Source: Bacteroidota bacterium (lineage in GTDB: Bacteria > Bacteroidota > Bacteroidia > Chitinophagales > Chitinophagaceae). Taken from it: a stretch of DNA of 64,000 bases. Positions 1 to 8,272 of this stretch are shown here, in pieces; position 1 is the stretch's first letter; the number at the start of each line of letters is the position of its first letter. The translations under genes and the position numbers were made by a program. The notes below the pieces were generated by a model that saw nothing but the letters and a program-made list of their open reading frames with translations, was not told the origin of the DNA and ran no database searches. The stretch lies in the NCBI GenBank assembly GCA_018266455.1, contig JAFEAJ010000026.1, positions 79,935 to 143,934 of the forward strand, written 5' to 3'.

Positions 1-255
1 GGTTACCAGGTCGCTCTTTTTCTTATCCAGGTTATCGTTATAATAGGGATAAAACTTATAGATATAGGCCTGCATACCGAAATTGGAAAGGGAAAACATG
101 ATGTTGGCAATGGAAATGAAAATGCCAATTAAACCATACTGCGTTTGTGTAAGGCCTCCCTGCCGGGTATACAGATAAGTGTTCAATAGCCCCAATGCAA
201 AGCCGATGTAGACAATGCCCGAGGAAAGTATGCTTTGCCGCCTGATTGTGCTCAT
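1..255 (-). CDS. Polysaccharide/oligosaccharide flippase, N-terminal part (cut by window edge)
   Basis: The reverse strand has an ATG at 255 and stays open for 85 codons to the window edge. The peptide starts MSTIRRQSILSSGIVYIGFA and holds two hydrophobic segments (about residues 10-25 and 45-60) separated by a TRQGG loop. The start looks like the first helices of Wzx/MATE-type exporters that move lipid-linked sugars across the inner membrane in Bacteroidota. It lies 45 bp downstream of the M1 peptidase gene in the same direction, so the two may be co-transcribed. Only the first fifth or so of a typical 450-500 residue protein is present, so the family call is an inference. Confidence 0.6.
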   Translation of the reverse strand, partial: MSTIRRQSILSSGIVYIGFALGLLNTYLYTRQGGLTQTQYGLIGIFISIANIMFSLSNFGMQAYIYKFYPYYNDNLDKKKSDLVT

Positions 256-300
256 GCAGGTGTATGAAAATTTACAGCATGCAAAGATGCAGAGTTTTGA

Positions 301-1941
301 TCAATTCATTTTTTTAGAGGTGATGTAGAAATTCCGGTCTACCCTGAAATCGGCGCCATCAGGTACTTTGAGCATTTTCCATGTTTCGGAAGGGTCGATC
401 CATGCTTCTTTTCCTGCAAAAATCTTTACGGGCATTTTAAAACCGCTCACGCAGTTTGCCCATCGATAGGACAGGGCTGATTTATTGATTTTATATTCCA
501 GCACGGGAATTTCCGTTGTGCGCAAATATTGGTCGAACACTTTGGAGAAATCTATTTTTGCATGAAGGCTGATGTAGTCTTCAATTTGTTTGGAGGTTAC
601 CGTCTGGTGATAAAAATCGCGGTTCAGCCCCCTCAATATTTCCCTGAACAGCGAATCGTTATTGATGACCTGGCGGATGGTATGTATCATGTTGCCCCCT
701 TTGTAATACATGTCGCCGGAGCCTTCTTCATTCACGCCATAATGGGCAATAATGGGTTTGTCATTCCTTATCCTTTTCCTGGTGCCGATGCAATAATCAT
801 CGCCCGCTTCCAGGCCGTCCTGGCATTCGGTATAAATGGTTTCCGAATAATTGGTAAAGCCTTCGTGCACCCACATGTCAGCTAGGTCTTTTGTAGTGAT
901 GTTGTTGCCGAACCATTCATGCCCGCTTTCATGCACAATAATAAAGTCCCATTTCAGCCCCCAGCCTGTTCCTGAAAGATCAGTACCAAGATAGCCATTC
1001 ATGAACCGGTTGCCATAAGCTACCGCACTTTGGTGTTCCATTCCGAGATGTGGCGCTTCCACCAGTTTATATCCGTCTTCATAAAACGGATAAGGCCCAA
1101 ACCAGTATTCGAAACAATGCAGCATGCTGTCGGCCTGCTTAAATTGTTCTTTGGCTTTTTCCAGGTCATAATCCAGCACCCAGTAATCGCAATCCAGTTT
1201 TCCTTTTTCGCCCATATAATCTTCGTGCCAGGTTACATATTTGCCGATATAAGGAATGATGTTGTAGTTATTAATAGGATTTGCCACTTCCCATTTGAAG
1301 GTGGTAGTGCCATCGCTGTTTGGCTTTTTTTCTTTCAGCCTCCCATTGCCGACAGCAACGAGGGTATCGGGCACGGTTATGGTCAATGATGCGCCGCTGT
1401 CCGGTTCATCGCCCTGGTAATCTTTGCAGGGGTACCAAACGCTGGCGCCCAAACCCTGGCAGGCAACGCTCATCCAGGGCCTGCCCAATTTATCGGTAGT
1501 AAATATCCAGCCGCCATCCCATGGCGGGCGGGCGGCAATGCGCGGGCTGCCACCGTAAATGATTTTAATCTTCTCTACATCTCCAATATGCAGTTCGGAT
1601 GAGAATTTTACATGGAACACATTGCCCTCCCTTTGAAAATTCAAATTCCTTTCCCTCCATTCGATCTGTTGAATTTCTAAAGGCTCCTGCAGGTCAATCT
1701 GCATATTACTGCCTTCAGCAACTACTTTGAACGTGATTTCGTTGCTGCCCCGGATACGCTTTTTTGCATAATCTGGCTTTACTTCAATATCGTACCTCAG
1801 CACGTCCCACCAGGCCCTTTCAGGGGTAACTGAGCCCCGCAGCGTGTCTGCATGGGTGAAATGCTCCGTGCTGGTTTGTGCGCTAACAGGGAGGCATAAG
1901 TAAAAAGAAGAAATTAAAAAATAAAAGTGTACAGCTTTCAT
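301..1941 (-). CDS. M1 family metallopeptidase (aminopeptidase N-like), secreted
   Basis: This is a 546-residue exported zinc peptidase. Residues 1-22 form a signal peptide ending in SAQ. The zinc site is HESGH at 337-341, with the third ligand Glu360 in WVHEGF, the exact gluzincin spacing. Tyr413 in MYYKGG is the likely transition-state tyrosine. The exopeptidase motif reads GMEH around 300-303 instead of the usual GAMEN, which may alter how the substrate N-terminus is held. The protein is shorter than classical aminopeptidase N and lacks the long C-terminal helical domain, as in many Bacteroidota M1 paralogues. Expected role: periplasmic or surface trimming of peptides. It lies 65 bp downstream of the acyltransferase gene, same strand. 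Confidence 0.9.
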   Translation of the reverse strand: MKAVHFYFLISSFYLCLPVSAQTSTEHFTHADTLRGSVTPERAWWDVLRYDIEVKPDYAKKRIRGSNEITFKVVAEGSNMQIDLQEPLEIQQIEWRERNLNFQREGNVFHVKFSSELHIGDVEKIKIIYGGSPRIAARPPWDGGWIFTTDKLGRPWMSVACQGLGASVWYPCKDYQGDEPDSGASLTITVPDTLVAVGNGRLKEKKPNSDGTTTFKWEVANPINNYNIIPYIGKYVTWHEDYMGEKGKLDCDYWVLDYDLEKAKEQFKQADSMLHCFEYWFGPYPFYEDGYKLVEAPHLGMEHQSAVAYGNRFMNGYLGTDLSGTGWGLKWDFIIVHESGHEWFGNNITTKDLADMWVHEGFTNYSETIYTECQDGLEAGDDYCIGTRKRIRNDKPIIAHYGVNEEGSGDMYYKGGNMIHTIRQVINNDSLFREILRGLNRDFYHQTVTSKQIEDYISLHAKIDFSKVFDQYLRTTEIPVLEYKINKSALSYRWANCVSGFKMPVKIFAGKEAWIDPSETWKMLKVPDGADFRVDRNFYITSKKMN

Positions 1942-2006
1942 TTTATCAGGAGCTTTTCTGTAAAAATAAATGAAGTAATATTTTGTAATGATAGCAAGCC
2001 TAAATT

Positions 2007-3179
2007 TTAACGAATTGCGCCAACCGGCCCCGTTTTGTTTTTTTCGAAAGGGTTTCCCCAGTTTTGATTAATGTACTTTCTGCATGGCTTCTCAATGGCA
2101 TAATAGCTAAGGGACGACAAGGCGATCAGCAGCAAAACATAAATAATACAATACATCAGCCCGCTCCCGAAATCGATATTCAGCTTGCCCCTGCCAACCC
2201 CTGTAACGCCAGGCAGGCGATAACCATGCGAGAAAGGCACCTGGAAAAATATCTGCATCAAATAAATGGAATACGAAATATTGCCAAGATATTGCAGGGC
2301 TTTGTTGTTGCAAATTGTATGCACTTTACTTTCATTTCCTGCAAAGCTCAATACCAGCAAAGCGAACAGCACAACAACGATTGCATCGTTCAAGGCAAAA
2401 TGAAGGGCTGTTGCCAACAGCAATAATATTATCAGGCCAGTCAGGTCATTGCCAAATATTTTTTTTGCATGTGCAGATCGATAGAAAACATACACTACCA
2501 TGCCGCACATAAAACCGGCAAGCCCCCGCAAAAAGCCATAGTCATAAGTGGAATTGATATTGTGCGCAACAGGTGCCGAGGGATATAATGGGTTTACCCT
2601 TGGCAGCAAATACATGATGCTGTAATATGCAGCCATGATGAACAGGAGAAACACAACCACAGCAACTATTTTTTTTCTGCTGATGAACAAGGCCATAAAA
2701 GGGAACAGCATATAGCTCCACCATTCGGGGCTAATGCTCCACGATGGGATGTTCCAGGTGTACATTTTAGTGGTATAAAAAGCATGCAACAGCAAAAAGT
2801 TAAATGGTATGGCTGATGGCGCTTCGATCAGCTTTGCCTGGCCATCGCCCGGCGGCAATACAAAAAAAACAACTGCTATTAACAACAGCAATGAAAAAAA
2901 ATGCAAGGGATAGATCCTTGCGAACCTGGCCACCATAAACTGCCTGAAAGATTTTTTTGAAATTGCGGTTTTAAAAGCATCCCCATAAACATGCAGCATA
3001 ATAAACCCGCTCATGATGAAGAACAAGTCCACCATCAGGTAGCTTTTTTCGAAGAACATGGTTGTTTTGGCAGGAATAAAACGGGCAATGGCCATCTCAA
3101 AATGAAAGATGGCCACCAGCAAAGCAGCCATCCCGCGCAACGGGGTCAGGTTCGAAATGTATTTGGCGCTATGTTGCAT
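2007..3179 (-). CDS. Acyltransferase 3 family membrane protein (OafA/YrhL-like)
   Basis: A 390-residue integral membrane protein with about ten hydrophobic helices. It begins with the family signature around residues 13-26 (LRGMAALLVAIFHF, containing the conserved His), followed by FFIMSGFIMLHVYG and the RFxMxRxxRIYPLH loop near residues 84-93. These enzymes transfer O-acetyl or other acyl groups to extracellular polysaccharide or LPS sugars. A role in modifying surface glycan fits the flippase gene two places downstream. The C-terminus (IEKPCRKYI) is typical of the family. The substrate cannot be told from the sequence. Confidence 0.85.
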   Translation of the reverse strand: MQHSAKYISNLTPLRGMAALLVAIFHFEMAIARFIPAKTTMFFEKSYLMVDLFFIMSGFIMLHVYGDAFKTAISKKSFRQFMVARFARIYPLHFFSLLLLIAVVFFVLPPGDGQAKLIEAPSAIPFNFLLLHAFYTTKMYTWNIPSWSISPEWWSYMLFPFMALFISRKKIVAVVVFLLFIMAAYYSIMYLLPRVNPLYPSAPVAHNINSTYDYGFLRGLAGFMCGMVVYVFYRSAHAKKIFGNDLTGLIILLLLATALHFALNDAIVVVLFALLVLSFAGNESKVHTICNNKALQYLGNISYSIYLMQIFFQVPFSHGYRLPGVTGVGRGKLNIDFGSGLMYCIIYVLLLIALSSLSYYAIEKPCRKYINQNWGNPFEKNKTGPVGAIR

Positions 3180-3240
3180 GGGGCAGTGCTGGTATAAGCA
3201 ATGAAGATAGGCGAAATTTTAATTTTATTTTTTAAGCGGA

Positions 3241-3280
3241 ATAAAATAAAAAAGAACCACGTTTAACCCGGGTTCTTTTT
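3241..3280 (-). terminator. Rho-independent terminator downstream of msrA
   Basis: The 8-bp arms aaagaacc (3251-3258) and ggttcttt (3271-3278) are separated by 12 bases. On the minus strand the stem is followed by a T-rich tract. It lies 40 bp past the msrA stop and about 70 bp before the acyltransferase start, so it probably separates these two same-strand genes. A second 7-bp hairpin (taccggc/gccggta, 3281-3302) lies between it and the msrA stop. Confidence 0.7.
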
Positions 3281-3318
3281 TACCGGCCATCGGCTGCCGG
3301 TAGTAAGCGGTTTGCCCC

Positions 3319-4002
3319 TTATTGTTTCTTCAGCAAATTTTTGAATACTTTCTCAAACTTCTCCACTTTTGGCCTAATCACAAAACTGCAGTAAGGCTGT
3401 GAGCCGTGCAGGTTGAAATAATCCTGGTGATAATTTTCTGCAGGGTAAAATTTTGTGTAAGCAACTATTTCCGTAACAATAGGCTTATTATAAGCCCCGC
3501 TTTTGTTCAGTTCCGTTTTATAATGTGCTGCTTTTTCTTTTTGTTCTTCGTTGTGATAAAAAATAGCGCTGCGGTACTGCGTGCCCACGTCGTTGCCCTG
3601 CCTGTTAAGGCTGGTGGGGTCGTGGCACTCCCAAAAAACTTCCAGCAGTTGGTCATACGAAATGGTGTTGGGGTCATAAATAATTTGAAGGCATTCGGCG
3701 TGGCCGGTAGTGCCGGTGCACACTTCTTCATAAGTCGGACTGGCCACATGCCCGCCCGAAAAACCCGAAATGGTTTTATAAACGCCTTTCAGTCTTTGAA
3801 AAATGGCTTCGGTGCACCAAAAGCAGCCTGTGGCAAAAGTAGCCGTATCGGTTTTAATGCCTGAAGGAATAACTGTTTCGTTCATGTTTGTAATTTGAGT
3901 GTTTGTATGCCCGCACGAGCTTGTTAATAAAGCAAGCGATGTAATAAAAGCAAATGCGCTCATGGTTTTTGTTTTAATACGGTGGAACAAATTTAATTTC
4001 AT
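3319..4002 (-). CDS. msrA: Peptide-methionine (S)-S-oxide reductase MsrA, exported lipoprotein form
   Basis: 227 residues. The catalytic motif GCFWCTE has the nucleophilic Cys60, followed by the conserved FSGGH, YEEVCTGTTGHAE and PAENYHQDY blocks of MsrA. The enzyme reduces methionine-S-sulfoxide in oxidised proteins. Residues 1-30 form a signal peptide with a lipobox ending LLTSSC30, so the protein is probably lipid-anchored in the periplasm rather than cytosolic. A recycling cysteine is likely in QPYCSF near the C-terminus. The ATG at 4002 gives the full signal; the internal Met at residue 14 is an alternative start that still keeps the lipobox. Transcribed alone, with a terminator downstream. 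Confidence 0.93.
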   Translation of the reverse strand: MKLNLFHRIKTKTMSAFAFITSLALLTSSCGHTNTQITNMNETVIPSGIKTDTATFATGCFWCTEAIFQRLKGVYKTISGFSGGHVASPTYEEVCTGTTGHAECLQIIYDPNTISYDQLLEVFWECHDPTSLNRQGNDVGTQYRSAIFYHNEEQKEKAAHYKTELNKSGAYNKPIVTEIVAYTKFYPAENYHQDYFNLHGSQPYCSFVIRPKVEKFEKVFKNLLKKQ

Positions 4003-4215
4003 TTGGCAAGCTAATAAGCATTTGCAGCAACTTATGTAAGCAATATGACAATTGAAAGAGTTTAAATGTTCGTTAACAGCCTGGCGCCTACTTATTTCTT
4101 CGTTGCCGGCTGGCCCTCTTGTTCAACATTCATCCCATCTTTGGCCCGGTGCCTCATCCGGTAGCCGCAAACTTTCCCCTTCCCGCATTATCAAATTCCT
4201 TCTTAATTTCAGCCC

Positions 4216-6333
4216 ATGAAATTCTTTCCTTCATCGGCGCCGGCGCAACTGGAATTCGACAAGATCAAATCACTGCTTGCGGGCCATTGCAAAACGGGAT
4301 ATGCCATTGAAAAAGCAAATGCATTGCGCATCCATACCCGCCGTGAATATATTGAACTGGAGCTCCAGCAGTCGAACGAATTCAAATTGCTTTTGCAAAG
4401 CGCACAATATTTCCCGAACGATGATGTGCTGAACCTTTCGAAAGAACTGCAACTGCTCGGCATTCCGGGGGCTGTATTAAACGGGGAAGATTTCTTAGAG
4501 ATCAGGAAGCTCGCAGGCAGCATAAAAAATATTTTCCGATGGTTCGATGCAGAAAGAAAACTGGCCTATCCGGCGCTGGCAAAAGTGATTGAGCATACGT
4601 ATTATGAAAAAGCGGTTATAGCGCATATTGATGAAGTGATTGATGAAAACGGGCATGTGAAAGACAGCGCTTCTGGTGCGCTTGCCCATATCAGGATGGG
4701 CCTCTTCAGAAAGCGCAATGAACTGCGCCGCGCCTTCGACCGCATTTTATCGAAGCTGAACAAAGCAGGCTATGTGGCCGAAACGGAAGAAGCATTTTTG
4801 AACGGCAGGAGAGTGATTGCCATTTTTGCCGAGAACAAAAGGCAGGTAAAAGGCATATTGCACGGCGAGAGCGATACCCGGCGCACTTCTTTTATAGAGC
4901 CGGAAGAAACCATCGGGCTGAACAATGACGTGTTTTCCCTGGAGCATGAAGAAAGCCGGGAAGTGTACCGCATATTGCGGGAACTGACTGCCCGGCTCTC
5001 CGGTTATGCATTGCTGTTAACTGCCTACCATAATGTGCTGGGCGAATATGATTTTATTGCTGCCAGGGGAAAACTGGCTATTGATATCAATGGCAATTTC
5101 CCTTTGCTACATGATAAAGCACATGTGCATTTGAAGGAGGCTTACCACCCTTTATTATACCTGTACAACAAAAAAAACAATAAACCAACTATCCCAGCCC
5201 ATATTGAGTTGAATGAAAAAAACCGGCTGTTGGTCATATCGGGCCCAAATGCAGGCGGCAAAACGGTTACTTTAAAAACAGTTGGCTTGCTGCAACTAAT
5301 GGCACAAAGCGGTTTGCTGATACCGGTGCACCCGAATTCTGAGCTCGGCATCTTCAAACAGTTGATGATACACATTGGCGACACGCAAAGCCTGGAATTT
5401 GAACTGAGCACCTACAGCTCGCACCTGATGAACATGAAACACTTCATGGAAAATGCAAATGGAAAGACTTTATTTTTTATTGATGAACTGGGCAGCGGCA
5501 GCGACCCCAACCTCGGCGGCGCTTTTGCCGAAGTGATACTGGAAGAACTGGTAAAAAAGCATGCGTTTGGCATTGTTACCACACATTACCTGAACCTGAA
5601 AGTGATGGCCAACAAAACGCCGGGCATCATCAACGGCGCGATGGCTTTTGATGAAAAAAATTTGCAGCCATTGTACAGGCTCATTATCGGCAAGCCCGGT
5701 TCATCGTATACCTTTTCTATTGCAGAAAGAATTGGGCTGGAGCCCGTGTTAATAAAACGGGCAAGGGCATTGGTTGATGAAGGGCATTTCCGTTTGGATA
5801 AATTATTGAACCGGACCGAACAGGATTTGCAAAACCTGGAAAAAGAAAAAGCAGCGCTTCAAAAGCTGATGAAAGAAAACGAGCGGTTAAAAAAAGAAAT
5901 GGAGCTGTTGATGGATAAAGAAAAACATCATCAACAGGTAGAGCTGCTCAGGCACCGGAATAAAATTTCAGAAGATCGCATTGCCTATTTAAAAGAAACG
6001 GAACGGAAGCTGAAGCAAATTGTTTTTGACTGGAAAAAGGCCGGGAATAAAAACGAAGCCATTAAACAAATGCAGGCTTTGCTGTTTGGGCAAAAGGAAA
6101 AACAGGTGAACGAGAAAGCAAAAAAGAAGTTTGATATGAAATATGCTGAAACTGGTGGCGAAGCCAAAGTAGGAGACAAAGTGATGATGAAAAAAAATCA
6201 CCAGGTAGGAACCCTGAAAGAAATGAGGGGAAAAAAAGCGGTGGTGCAATTGGGGCTTGTGCCAATAACTGTTGATGTAGCAGATTTGGCAGTGGTCAGG
6301 GACAAGCCTGAAGGCAAAAGCGAAAAAAAGTAG
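4216..6333 (+). CDS. mutS2: MutS2-family ATPase lacking the Smr nuclease domain
   Basis: 705 residues. Walker A GPNAGGKT is at 343-350, Walker B is FFIDELGSGSDP around 420-431, and the ABC signature helix and HYLNLK segment follow. A coiled-coil clamp (about 505-600, rich in K and E) lies between the ATPase core and a KOW-like segment at the end (GDKVMMKKNHQVGTLKEMRGKKAVVQLG). Well-studied MutS2 proteins continue for about 80 more residues with an Smr endonuclease domain. Here the protein stops right after the KOW-like part with a Lys-rich tail. MutS2 acts on branched DNA and in ribosome rescue. The Smr-less form may bind and remodel without cutting. A possible -7 box TAATTTCA sits just before the ATG. 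Confidence 0.9.
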   Translation: MKFFPSSAPAQLEFDKIKSLLAGHCKTGYAIEKANALRIHTRREYIELELQQSNEFKLLLQSAQYFPNDDVLNLSKELQLLGIPGAVLNGEDFLEIRKLAGSIKNIFRWFDAERKLAYPALAKVIEHTYYEKAVIAHIDEVIDENGHVKDSASGALAHIRMGLFRKRNELRRAFDRILSKLNKAGYVAETEEAFLNGRRVIAIFAENKRQVKGILHGESDTRRTSFIEPEETIGLNNDVFSLEHEESREVYRILRELTARLSGYALLLTAYHNVLGEYDFIAARGKLAIDINGNFPLLHDKAHVHLKEAYHPLLYLYNKKNNKPTIPAHIELNEKNRLLVISGPNAGGKTVTLKTVGLLQLMAQSGLLIPVHPNSELGIFKQLMIHIGDTQSLEFELSTYSSHLMNMKHFMENANGKTLFFIDELGSGSDPNLGGAFAEVILEELVKKHAFGIVTTHYLNLKVMANKTPGIINGAMAFDEKNLQPLYRLIIGKPGSSYTFSIAERIGLEPVLIKRARALVDEGHFRLDKLLNRTEQDLQNLEKEKAALQKLMKENERLKKEMELLMDKEKHHQQVELLRHRNKISEDRIAYLKETERKLKQIVFDWKKAGNKNEAIKQMQALLFGQKEKQVNEKAKKKFDMKYAETGGEAKVGDKVMMKKNHQVGTLKEMRGKKAVVQLGLVPITVDVADLAVVRDKPEGKSEKK

Positions 6334-6376
6334 TGTTTGTTCAATATACATTCTCAATCAATATCATCCGGGTAAG

Positions 6377-6468
6377 TTGGGCTAAAGCCCACTGGAATTG
6401 ACTTTGAATTTATAGTGCCCTTAAGGGCAGGGCTACGAAAGCCGCATTCTATAAAGGCTTTAGCCCAA
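6377..6468. repeat. REP-like palindromic element between mutS2 and a lipoprotein gene
   Basis: The outer inverted repeat is 13 bp and perfect: ttgggctaaagcc (6377-6389) and ggctttagcccaa (6456-6468). Between the arms lies a second, perfect 14-bp palindrome (tgcccttaagggca, 6416-6429). The nested layout resembles the REP/BIME-type elements with a GGGCTAAAGCC core that I recall from Bacteroidota intergenic regions. No second copy was seen in this window, so its repetitive nature is inferred. Confidence 0.5.
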
Positions 6469-6821
6469 TATGATGAAATTTAGATGGACAATAATGATTC
6501 TCAATAAAGAAAAAGGCAAAAACTCCTGTTGCATTAGCGTTGTTTTTATCAGCCATGCATCTTTTGGCTCAGCCCAGCACGAATAAACTTAACCAGGTAT
6601 TTCCGGCAGATATAAGCCCAAGGGGTGCGTGTGACCATTGCCATTCATTTTTGTGGTGGCCCGGATGGGTTATTTGAGTTGGCGCACTGACCGGGTATTC
6701 CCTTATTTCCTCCAAATATGAGATTGAAATTGCCGAAAATTTATTTGCACTTGAGTATTTGTATTACAATCAGAAATTTTGGGGAAGAATTATTTGGTTC
6801 ATTTATCTAAAAACTAAAACT
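6469..6821. other. Intergenic stretch without a recognisable gene
   Basis: About 350 bp between the palindromic element and the next ORF. Reading frames on both strands are short and show no family motifs. The last 60 bases are AT-rich and probably hold the promoter of the surface locus that follows, but I could not settle on a convincing -33/-7 pair. Confidence 0.4.
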
Positions 6822-7433
6822 ATGAAACAATGTATTGCCACCATGATGCTTGCCCTTTTCCTTTGTGCATGCGGCAAGTCAAAAAACAGCGGATCGCCAA
6901 AAACAGTGACCCCCTTCACCCAATACCTTACCCAAAACAAAAATACAGCGCAGGTGGGCATTCAATTAAATGACACCGCCAGGGAGATCGGATATACTTT
7001 TCGCGCTGCGGGTGCAGGCACAATTTATGAACTTGGCCTGCGGGTTCCCGATTCATCGCACGCTTATATGGTTTCCGTATGGGACTCTGCAACAAAAACC
7101 CCGTTGGTTCAAAAGCCAATTCAGTGCACAGGCACACTGGCATTCACTTATCTTGATTTAACAGCCACCAATGAAGCAATTGGTATTCAGGCACAGCATA
7201 CTTATGTGGTCAGCTTCAATACAGTTCCGGTAAACACAACAAGCGCCAGTCCAATTGGCCTCCTGTTTGGCGCCAGTAACACACAGTCCCAGGTGTTTCC
7301 TTTTGTTGAGGGAATTGTTGCTTATTACGATCAATATGAAAAATATTATGTGAGCACACCAACTTTTCCGGATTACCCGATCAGGCGCCACGACCTGATT
7401 TTCGGCCTTGTAGATATTGGCTTTAAATATTGA
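6822..7433 (+). CDS. Lipoprotein with a DUF4082-like beta domain, paralogue of the next gene
   Basis: 203 residues from the ATG at 6822, chosen because it opens directly into a lipoprotein signal (MKQCIATMMLALFLCACGK); an upstream in-frame start at 6759 would bury the signal. After a short polar linker comes a domain of about 150 residues with GTIYELGLRVPDSSHAYMVSVWD, a pattern like the DUF4082 beta-sandwich. The next gene encodes a clear paralogue (the same PFTQYL, EIGYTF and GTIYE blocks). It opens a five-gene same-strand series with the barrel, the giant protein and the FN3 protein. Function unknown; a surface or periplasmic accessory role is inferred. Confidence 0.75.
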   Translation: MKQCIATMMLALFLCACGKSKNSGSPKTVTPFTQYLTQNKNTAQVGIQLNDTAREIGYTFRAAGAGTIYELGLRVPDSSHAYMVSVWDSATKTPLVQKPIQCTGTLAFTYLDLTATNEAIGIQAQHTYVVSFNTVPVNTTSASPIGLLFGASNTQSQVFPFVEGIVAYYDQYEKYYVSTPTFPDYPIRRHDLIFGLVDIGFKY

Positions 7434-7614
7434 AACCAAAAATTTCCTGTTCGCGTCAGTTACGGAATATTTTGTGCCGCTTATTAAGTGTATATCAGGA
7501 AAAATATAGTTATGGACAGATCAGCAAAAGATTAAAGGGCCTGGCTGCGCCAACAAAAAGGCCGGCTATATATTTTGTTGTTGGGCCATTATTAAAGAAC
7601 AATAAATCATCAAC

Positions 7615-8250
7615 ATGAAAAAGGCAAAAACAATTTTTTCATTGCTAATAGTGATTTTGTTTCTTTTGACCGGCTGCCAGAAGAAACCATTTCAGACAGG
7701 GGGCAGGATCTCCCGGGTAAATCCATTTTCGCAATATTTACAGGATAATGGGAATAAAGTCGATGTTACGCTTCATGAAAATGATCTGCCGGTAGAGATA
7801 GGGTATAGCTTTACCGCTTCCGATACGGGCACAATTTATGAAATCGGGATCAGGCTGCCTGATTCAGGAAGAGTATATACTGTTACGCTCTGGGATGGCG
7901 TTACCCAGGCCCCTTTAATTCAAAAAGACATAAAAGTAAATACTACAACAGGTTTTTCTTATGATGACCTGAGCTCAACCAATGAGGCAGTTCATATCCT
8001 GGGAAACCATAGTTACGTCATTAGCGTAAATATGACCCAATCCGGCGTAGCAGGAGCAGCCGGGGATGGTTTTTATAATGCAAGGCGAACGGACCAGGCA
8101 AATATATTCCCACTTACAGAAAGCTACATCACTTACCAGAACCAATATAACAAAATCACACCCACACCGGCATTCCCGGATAACCTGGTGGTATACCAGG
8201 ATTTCATCAATGGGCTGTGCGATATAGGGTTCAGCCATATTACGAATTGA
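7615..8250 (+). CDS. Lipoprotein, paralogue of the preceding DUF4082-like protein
   Basis: 211 residues. The signal and lipobox are LLTGC21. The mature part aligns with the previous gene along its length: NPFSQYL, VEIGYSFTASDTGTIYEIGIRLPDSGR, VTLWDG, a conserved SSTNEA and HSYVISVN segment, and a shared ending (FINGLCDIGF against LIFGLVDIGF). The two probably arose by tandem duplication. Sequence identity is moderate, so the duplication is not recent. The stop lies only 22 bp before the barrel gene, which argues for co-transcription with the surface locus. Confidence 0.75.
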   Translation: MKKAKTIFSLLIVILFLLTGCQKKPFQTGGRISRVNPFSQYLQDNGNKVDVTLHENDLPVEIGYSFTASDTGTIYEIGIRLPDSGRVYTVTLWDGVTQAPLIQKDIKVNTTTGFSYDDLSSTNEAVHILGNHSYVISVNMTQSGVAGAAGDGFYNARRTDQANIFPLTESYITYQNQYNKITPTPAFPDNLVVYQDFINGLCDIGFSHITN

Positions 8251-8272
8251 CCATTTCCTATTAAGGTATAAA

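Noticed and set aside
529..885. Antisense ORF of 118 codons inside the M1 peptidase gene
   Set aside because: It mirrors the real gene on the other strand and has no family motif; long antisense frames are common here.
6334..6821. CRISPR or tRNA content in the intergenic gap after mutS2
   Set aside because: Only one nested palindrome is present, with no regular repeats and no cloverleaf pattern.
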